Of a stretch of DNA of 64,000 nt, positions 56,722 through 64,000 are shown one piece after another. This stretch comes from Corynespora cassiicola (taxonomy: Eukaryota > Ascomycota > Dothideomycetes > Pleosporales > Corynesporascaceae). The stretch lies in contig JAEUWY010000002.1 of assembly GCA_022059125.1 (NCBI GenBank), positions 62,001-126,000 on the forward strand, read 5' to 3'. Position 1 is the first letter of the stretch. Every line of letters starts with the position of its first letter. The notes beneath the pieces were generated by a model. It worked only from the letters and a program-made list of their open reading frames with translations. It was not told the origin of the DNA and searched no databases. Position numbers and translations under genes: made by a program.

Positions 56722-58581
56722 CTACCAAACGTGACCCTTGGTCTGTTTAATGCCGATAACGTTAATGTCTCGCCACATCAATACTCCGATTGCGCCGACA
56801 ACCCAGACACAGACACCCACGATCAGCATCCTCACCTGCGCATCGCCATAAGCATGTTGAATCGCAGAACGAGCAGGAGAGCCGATAGGGTAGGAAAGCT
56901 GGGTTGTGATATCGCCATAGATCATGAGCAGGTTGGGAAGTTCCTCAGCCGGGAGATATTCCATGAGCCTTTTTGGAAACACATCCTGCCATATCGCCGA
57001 CGCGACAGTCATTCCGATGGCTCCGCCGACATTTCCAAACATGCCCAAGACAGCAAGGCAAACAGCGACGTGCTGATGCGAGGCAGCCGCAAGGATGGCA
57101 ATTTCGTCGCAGATGATGATTATGCCGGCAGCAACGGAAATGAAAATCTGGCACATGACCAGGTATCCAATGTTCTCGTCGGGTCGACGGAAATGGATCA
57201 TCAAACCGAGTCCGAGGATGCTCAAGGGGATTCCAACGTAGAGGGCGGCTGGTTTAAATCTTCCAGTGTAATGGATTAGTGCTCCAACAGCGACCGAACA
57301 CACAACAGAGGTTACAGTATAGGTCTGCGATACATAGCTCGCATTCTCAACGCTGAGACCGTTGACCACTTGGAGGAATGAACCAAAGTAACTGAACCAG
57401 CAAAAGTAGCTTACGAACAGTACAGCAGAGAGGATACAGGCACCAAATACTGTGCGATCGAGGAGGAGTGAATAGGGTATGAAGGTTACCGGAGCGAAAA
57501 ACCTCTCCCATATCCCGAAAGCGATGATGAGAACGATGCCTACAACCAGCATGCTGATTACGAGTGGTGAGCTCCAGCCTCTTGCTTGGAGAGTGTAAAG
57601 GTTGAAAGGCAGAAGGAATAAAGCGACGCCACCGGATATGAGAAGGAGGCCGATGGCGTCGAATTGGCGACAGTAATAGAAGAAAGATTGCAAAAAGGTG
57701 CGTCCACTCCTGTCCTTGGTAACGAGTCCAAGCTTTTTCGCCTTGAAGTAATTCTTCAACAAGAGCCCAGCGAGAGGAAGTGTCACTGCCGGAACCATGA
57801 TGGTGAACATCCCAAAGGCCCAGCGCCACCCCGGTCCCTCCAAGAAGCCCGAGGCAATCGGGCCACCCAACCAACAAGTGATCAGATTGGGTGACATTGC
57901 AAGAGCTTGCATCAGACCCCGGTTGCGCAGTGTGGATGTGTCCGCAATGAAAACAGTGAGGCTGTACTGGATACCATTGTTTCCGACGGTATGGAAGACC
58001 TGAGCGGCAGCATAAGCTTCGACATTGTTGCACGAGGCCATCATGATGAGCCCAGCTGTGGCGATGAAGACGCAAAACAGATATCCTTGGGGTCGTCCAA
58101 AGACATCGAGGATCTTGGCGAGGGTGAGATTTGTGACACCGCCGATGACACTGCTCAAGATGCTGACAGTCGGTGTGAGCGAGTGCAAAGCAAAGGCTGA
58201 GGTGACATAGGGAGCGAGGGCCGCCGTAGTGCCACTCAGCATGCCTTCGACAAAGTAAGTCAACCATATCATGACATAGGCAAAGATGAGAGCGTTGGTA
58301 GTCCATGCGACGGTCGTGGCCTCGATGTTCTGGACACCCGCCTGAGCGTCCGCGTCGGGGACGGAGTCATTGTCATGTCCACTGGAGCTGGAGGGTTCGT
58401 CGCGTTCGACGTCGGTATGGGCGTTGGGCTTGACGTCTACCCGAGCGTCGGTAGGTAGAGCCATTGTACTTTGGTTGATGGGAGAAGGTGGGTTCGAAGG
58501 GGAGGGAGACCGTGGGGGAAAGTCACAAAGAAGTGGATGCGAGTCTGAAGGCTCATCGGACATGTATGGGAGGGCACTCAT
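56722..58581 (-). CDS. MFS transporter, siderophore-transporter-like
   Basis: Intronless, about 619 residues with a ~90-residue acidic, Ser-rich N-terminal tail and 14 predicted membrane helices. The loop LAKILDVFGRPQGY after helix two, the FHTVGNNGIQYSLTVFIAD helix and the long final loop before WVVGAIGVLMW fit the fungal siderophore-iron transporter (SIT/Mir) family. It lies directly downstream of the isocyanide-synthase hybrid (~950 bp). That enzyme type makes metal-binding products, so this protein is a reasonable candidate to move the product or its metal complex. Direction and cargo are inference. Confidence 0.85.
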   Translation of the reverse strand: MSALPYMSDEPSDSHPLLCDFPPRSPSPSNPPSPINQSTMALPTDARVDVKPNAHTDVERDEPSSSSGHDNDSVPDADAQAGVQNIEATTVAWTTNALIFAYVMIWLTYFVEGMLSGTTAALAPYVTSAFALHSLTPTVSILSSVIGGVTNLTLAKILDVFGRPQGYLFCVFIATAGLIMMASCNNVEAYAAAQVFHTVGNNGIQYSLTVFIADTSTLRNRGLMQALAMSPNLITCWLGGPIASGFLEGPGWRWAFGMFTIMVPAVTLPLAGLLLKNYFKAKKLGLVTKDRSGRTFLQSFFYYCRQFDAIGLLLISGGVALFLLPFNLYTLQARGWSSPLVISMLVVGIVLIIAFGIWERFFAPVTFIPYSLLLDRTVFGACILSAVLFVSYFCWFSYFGSFLQVVNGLSVENASYVSQTYTVTSVVCSVAVGALIHYTGRFKPAALYVGIPLSILGLGLMIHFRRPDENIGYLVMCQIFISVAAGIIIICDEIAILAAASHQHVAVCLAVLGMFGNVGGAIGMTVASAIWQDVFPKRLMEYLPAEELPNLLMIYGDITTQLSYPIGSPARSAIQHAYGDAQVRMLIVGVCVWVVGAIGVLMWRDINVIGIKQTKGHVW

Positions 58582-59534
58582 CTTAACAGGGTAGCTCAAA
58601 GGTTCAGAGTAGGAAAGACAAACGACTGGTGCCGTTCAGGCAAAGGGCGCCAGGTCATGACAGGGTGGCTCTGCAGGACAAGGCGGCGGTTCCATCAAAC
58701 GCACAGCCCTCTATCAGCTACATGGGCCGTAAGCATGCGTTACAAGGAATAGCAGACCAGCATTGGTCAGGCGAGCCTGTTCTAAGCGCAGACCCTTGCG
58801 CCGTGGCGACCATGCCCAAAAGGAAAGGCCAAGGCCCGCGCCATGCCGTGAATCATAACAATCTCAAACCTTCTCAAACACATTTTCAAAGGTCCACATT
58901 GTACGGACAATGGGGAGAAAGAGGAAAAGGTCGAAAAATAGGCCAGTTTGCTAGGCTAGCTTGGCTTCCTTGCTTATCTGCCGGCTGGCTTCCGCATGCA
59001 TCCTTGTAAGATTAATCTGCTCATTCTGCAAGTCTCGGCCACACTGGGAGCGCGTCCCACGAAAGCGGGTCCTGCACAAATGGCCCTCCCGCTGCTGCAG
59101 ATACGAGAGGAAGCTTTTGAACCATGAGCGTGGGAGAGTCTCGGCCCTCGGGTGAAGAACATGCCCTGCAGTGCTCAACGCACATCACCCGTACCTACCA
59201 AATCGAATGAACCAAAAGTGAAAGCAACACGAGAGCAATACGAGAGCAACTTTGAGCTAATTCTGAAGCCTTCATGGCATTTTACGTGAGGAAACTAAGA
59301 TTTCAATGATGTCAAAAGAAATACCTACTGTCGTTCCCATTTTACGCTGATCATTGACCAGAGCAATATCTCACAAAGCCTCGTCGATGCACTCCAGAGG
59401 AATGTATTGGTTTTCTATTCAAGTAGCAAAATCAATTTTCTCAAGTAGCTTAATATTACAAAAGATAGAGGGCGATAGAAAATCCGACTAATAGAATAAG
59501 TGCAATTTGGTGAAAGAACAAACAGAAACACTCA
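58582..59534. other. Intergenic between MFS gene and isocyanide-synthase hybrid
   Basis: 0.95 kb containing the MFS promoter and the 3' flank of the hybrid gene. No supported ORF; nothing regulatory recognised by eye. Confidence 0.5.
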
Positions 59535-62500
59535 TCAACAACTGTCCACTAGCTGTGCATATTCTGTGAACTCCTCATCCGCCTTGAACATCTCCAGCTC
59601 CTCAGGAAAGGTCCCTAGGACTAGCTCCACACCTCCATCCTGCTTCATTGGGAATATCACCAAGAATCGGAAGCGACCATTGCCCCGCTCAAGCTGTGGT
59701 CTCATCGTCTCAGGCGAGCCCCCATTGGCAAATAATTTGTCTCCAAAGTTGATTTCGCTGGTCTGGAAGAGGATCATGTTGGATATCATGGCGTGCATAT
59801 GAGAGAGACCCATGTTGGCCGTGGAGAACCTCGAGTGGTCTGGTAGTGATTGCAACAGCGTGAAAGCGTCGTGGACCAGTGATGGAGTGATACGCGCTGC
59901 CGACGTGCGCAGCATATGCGCGATACTTCCAATGCTTGTTTCAGAATCACACAACTTCTCAGTCGGCATTTGAGACCGGTTGAGGATCAACATGCTTCCC
60001 ATATAAGTCTCAGGAAGCATAGACGAGAAGTAAGGGCGACCGTCAGTCGGCAACTCCAGAATTGACATCTCATCCTGCCCAAATGTCTCACCGCGGATTT
60101 CCTTGGCTACGCGGTATCTAGCCCTGATGGCTGCACGCCAGAAGAAAGCCTGGACGATATCGCTGACAGATGTGATTACTCCTTTGGCCTCTGGGTCTGC
60201 CATGACGTCGGCTTTCAGCCTCTGTACGTTCTCGGGTGGGATCAAGAACAAAGTCGTGTTCATGGTCCTTTCGGCTTTAGGCAACGGCCAGACTGAGTGG
60301 AGAGGGAAAACTGGCCGCGGAGGTAATGCGCCCTCGCGGGTAACATTGGACTGCTCAGCCTTGACCATCTCCTTCCCGTGAGTGTCCTCGGGTGGGAAAA
60401 ACGGCAGAAATCCCCATGTACCGGGATCAATCTCATCCACGGGCCTATTGTAGCCTTCTTGCTCATGAAGGACTTCTGGAAGACTATGGTTGAAGCTCTC
60501 AGGATCAAACCAGTCGCAGGTCGCTGACTTATCGCCCTGTAGGTACCTGCAATTCTCGGCCCAGGCTTTGAAAAAGATGACAACACCGAGACCATCGAGG
60601 CAGCAATGGTTAAGGTCCGCAGCCAGAATGCAACCTCCTTCGACGAAGTTGGCTTGGGCGACTAATATGTCGGCAGGAAATTTCGGGAAGGGGTTGTCAG
60701 GCAGTACCATTTCATCCTTGAATGCAGATGGTACAAACCCTCCCTTCCTGAGTTCTTCGAACGAGGGAAGGACTCTAGAGTGATCTTTGAACACTAACCT
60801 GTTGTGAACAAAAGTCGACATGGAGGCAGGTGGTATAGCGACACTCAAGTCGCCTTTCACCCAGCTGGTTTCAGATTCGTGTTCGGAACAGCGCATCATC
60901 TTGCCGCCGATGGCTGGAATAAGATCCATCGTGCGGTTGAGGCCCTCTTGCAGGTTTGCAAATGCGTCTTCAAAGCTGATGCCATGTTGAAGGGGTAGGT
61001 AAAACATCAAGCCCATGTAGTGATTTGGGTTGACGTAGTCGAATGCATTGAGCCGGAAGGATTGCCTCGCTTTGTGCTGGGCAAGCAGTCGCTTCATCCT
61101 GGTCAACTCATCATTGACTGGCTTGCGAGGAATCTTCTGACGGTTCCTCTTTTCTTCGGCAAGCAGACGTGTTACGATTGATGAGAGCTTGACAAGAGTC
61201 GGGTTCGCGTACAGATGCCGAGGAGCAAGCTTGTCTTGTAGGCCAGTGACTTTTCGGAGCGTTTTGATGGCTGCAAACACTCCAAGAGAGTCTAAACCTA
61301 GTGAAAACAGATCATCTTCCGACGAAGCTTGGGAAGCGGCAGGTAGGGAAGACGAGAGAATCTCGCGGACAGAGTCCTGGATTGATTCCGCAGAGTCTGT
61401 GTTCATGGTGACATCAGCAAGATCCTCATCGCTGCGCGAGCTGTAGAAACGCTCTATGTATTCAGCATAGAGCGCCAGTGTCGCTGGTCGCTTAATGGTT
61501 CGCTTGTCTGTGCGAATGAAGGGTTTGTCAGGCTCGGCGAAAGTGATGAAGTCACGGAGCAGCTGGTTCTTGTGTCGACTCATCGAGTTGGCCTTCTCCA
61601 CAGTCCCCCAGATGCTTTCCAGCAATTCGTCGGTTTTCGATGACGGATCCTTGAGCTCGATCAAGAGTGCGGCTTGAGGCTTTCCAGTGCCTATGACGAG
61701 GCAGCCGTCGATGGCGGGATGCGTTGTAATAAAGGCTTCCGTCTCCAACGGCGAGATCTTGTATCCGTTAGATAGAACTATGAGGTCGTCGCTTCTTCCC
61801 TTGAAGGCCCATAGATTCGGCTTGGTCGGGTGCCTCTTGTAAAGATCCTTGAGATTGATTGACTGCTTGTCCGGAAAGGTGTGAAAGATGCCTTGGAAAA
61901 GGTCCGAGTAGTCGTTCCGGTGCACCCAGTGTTCGTACGTATCCGGTTCGACTTGTTTGAATTCAAAGCCCGAGTAAGGGTGAAATGCGAACCAGAACCA
62001 GTCCTCTCGCGGTACGACAAGGTTTCCGATGAACAACCCTTCGGTTGTACCGGTCAGGTTCAAGACTCTGATGACCTCGTTGACTTTTCCTGCACTGACC
62101 GGGCTAACGGGGCCTTTTTCAAATGTCAGAATAGTCAAATTGTTGAGATGTTTTGATAATGCATACCTCCGGATGCGCAAATGAATTTTGAGGACCTCAT
62201 TTTCGAGAGAACGTCCGGTGTCTCGCCGAGCTCATCAACTAGTGATGGAACCATGCTCCATATATCGATGCCCGCCTTCTCAGCGAGAGTCTCGATGAGA
62301 TTCAAATTAGGCAAGACTTTTGGTGGACCCAAGATGCAGTGAAGGTTGAAGAGAGCAGGCATCAGAATATCCATGATGATACCGGCGCCCTAGAGTAAAA
62401 AGATTAGCCCAGCCCAACTCGGTCTCAAAAGACAAGGTACATGGTATACATACGTGGCTCATTGGAAAAGACGAATAAATCTTATCGCCATCTTTCCAGT

Positions 62501-64000
62501 CATTTGTCCACGGAAGCAGTCCATGATCGCCTTCCACAGGGGGCAACAGCCGTACTGCATCCATTGTGCCAATAAGACCATGAGACCACGGGATCGGCTT
62601 CGGCACTCCAGTCGTTCCAGATGTATGCAGGAAACAGAAGGGCTCATGGGCGGCTTCTGAAAAACTCTTGGTGAATGGAAACGGATCAATGTTTTCTGCA
62701 TCCAGTAGTTGATCGAGAGTGGGAAGTTCCAGAACCTGCATGGAGCGCTGTTTCAGACAGTCTTCAATGAGTGGTATCGGTGCTGCCTCACTGGGTTTCA
62801 CCCAAATGTTGCACTTCACCGCATTGAGGACTGCCAATGCGCCCTCGGTGTTGTTCTTGGGGGAAAGGTATAGGGCCTGTCGATGCACATGATGTCAGCC
62901 AATCAGGTCCGGGGTGGATGAAATGAATCTCGGGGGTAGTCTCACAGCATAACCAGCCTTGACGCAAGCGTACGTCAACAATATGTGCCTCAGGTCATCT
63001 ATGCAATAGTCAGAAAACGGTTGTCAGTTTCTTTTTTTTTTTTCCCCGCGACTCACGTGGTCCAATGTAGCCCACCGGCTCAATAGACGTAGATTCACCA
63101 ACTTGCTTGTGGAGCCACCAAGTAGTTTTGTCAACCGCGTTGCTGAACTCTCGAGCCGAGATATGCTTGAAATCAAGACCATTTTCCGACGTTGTTGCCA
63201 AGGAAAATACGGTTCGGTTAGGCTCAGCAGCTGCCAGTTCGTCCATGATCTGAGGAATGAGCCGCTTGCCATAATCTGTCGAACTGTACTCGTTCGGGTA
63301 TGTGCTGTTTGATTTCCTCACTGCTTCATCCAGTGCGGATACGAGGCCGTCGGATTGCTTCTCCAGTGTGGATACCCCAAGCCCGATTGGGTCCGGTCGG
63401 TCGTTGAGCATGAGAGCGGGGGTGGCGGGTTGCTCGTTTGGTGTCGAAGATCCACTAACTGAGCCTATGCTCGGTGTCAAGCTCGGTGTAGAGCAACTGC
63501 TGAGATAGCCGCTGAATCTCTTGGGTGTCTGGAGATAGGTTGCAGACGTCTCGCTAATGGTAAGCGCATCTCCCTCACGAGATTTCTCTTTGAAGTAGCT
63601 TGGTCGGCCATTCTCGAAGATGAGCTCTAGTCGCGAATCCTTTTGGAAGTCGCCCATGGGAGCGCTGATCCAGTCACCATTTGCCAACAGAGCAACACTA
63701 CAATGCCAAGGAGTTGTGAAACCAGTCTTGGTGTTCAACAAGCTCATGGACACCTTGTGCTCGCCTATTGACTCGTGGATGGATAGTCGCAAATGGTTTG
63801 GAAACGCGTTCTTGACCGCGCCAGCGAATGCCTGTTTTGTAGTTTATCAGCATTTGTTAGGGATGACCAACCACAGGCATCATGCCCAAGGAAGTGGTTA
63901 GGACTTACGTATCCACGAAGGAGCATCTGCTTGGCCAGGTACTTGCAGTCCCTCTTGTAGCCATTGCTCGTTCGACTTGCACCCAATGCAAAAATGTGTC
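59535..64000 (-). CDS. crmA: Isocyanide synthase-NRPS-like hybrid, ICS-A-T-acyltransferase (CrmA-type), 5' end missing
   Basis: Exons >64000-63909, 63831-63057, 62998-62946, 62876-62454, 62389-62167 and 62113-59535 join in one frame, about 1380 residues inside the window. The first part is the C-terminal half of a Dit1/PvcA-type isocyanide synthase (LRLSIHESIGEHKVSMSLL, TPWHCSVALL, LIFENGRPSYFKEK). A Ser/Pro-rich linker follows, then an adenylation domain (LHTSGTTGVPKPI, TGTTEGLFIG, LWAFKGRSDDLIVLSNGYKI), a thiolation domain (LGLDSLG) and a BAHD/trichothecene-acetyltransferase-like domain (HCCLDGLG, INFGDKLFANGG). This is the order of Aspergillus CrmA, a copper-responsive enzyme that makes valine-derived isocyanides. 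The N-terminal half and start lie beyond the right edge. Confidence 0.85.

Noticed and set aside
57347..58306. 319-codon frame overlapping the MFS gene on the same strand
   Set aside because: It is a His/Cys/Arg-rich shadow in another frame of a well-supported 14-helix transporter.
1..64000. CRISPR arrays, bacterial operons, phage elements
   Set aside because: The window is spliced fungal DNA; no regularly spaced repeats or prokaryotic features were seen.

Overview
This window is nuclear DNA from a filamentous ascomycete (Pezizomycotina). Coding regions carry many 44-70 bp GT-AG introns. The gene set is typical of these fungi: multimodular NRPSs, Zn2Cys6 regulator, LaeA-like methyltransferase, CAZymes, and the HOPS/ESCRT genes VPS33 and VTA1. 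The first ~2.8 kb is an almost pure A/T block depleted in CpA/TpG, the signature of repeat-induced point mutation (RIP), and it ends abruptly in normal DNA. The species cannot be named from sequence alone.

Region 1 (about 3.5-28 kb) is a secondary-metabolite cluster whose gene set resembles epipolythiodioxopiperazine (ETP; gliotoxin/sirodesmin type) clusters. It holds two P450s, an NRPS, a GliK-type gamma-glutamyl cyclotransferase, an HMT1-type half ABC transporter, a GliI-type PLP C-S lyase/aminotransferase, a GliT-type flavoprotein, an O-methyltransferase fused to an AsaB/CmcJ-like domain, an MFS pump and a Zn2Cys6 regulator. It departs from the textbook ETP cluster in several ways. The NRPS is T-C-A-T-C, lacking the first A domain and the last T domain. 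The GliT-like protein has CMFQ instead of CxxC. No GliG-type GST, GliJ-type dipeptidase or GliN-type N-methyltransferase is present. The palindrome TCGGN3CCGA, the published GliZ-type site, occurs exactly in all three divergent promoters of the cluster, with one-base variants at other cluster promoters.

Region 2 (29-41 kb) is mostly ordinary: a secreted feruloyl esterase/tannase, an ER protein disulfide isomerase (with an 8-nt microexon) divergent from VTA1, VPS33, a small SAM methyltransferase and a secreted GH31 glycosidase.

Region 3 (42-56 kb) is accessory. It contains a degenerate small secreted protein, a LaeA-like methyltransferase divergent from a P450, a GH28 pectinase broken by three TAG codons and a frameshift, a DMT transporter divergent from a GH115 alpha-glucuronidase, and a PL4 rhamnogalacturonan lyase. 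With the esterase and GH31 this makes a plant-cell-wall-degrading set.

Region 4 (56.7 kb to the right edge) holds a siderophore-transporter-like MFS protein beside the 3' part of a large hybrid enzyme: isocyanide synthase (Dit1/PvcA-like) - adenylation - thiolation - BAHD-type acyltransferase, the layout of Aspergillus CrmA. Its 5' end lies beyond the window. All exon joins given were read by hand from splice sites and frame continuity.
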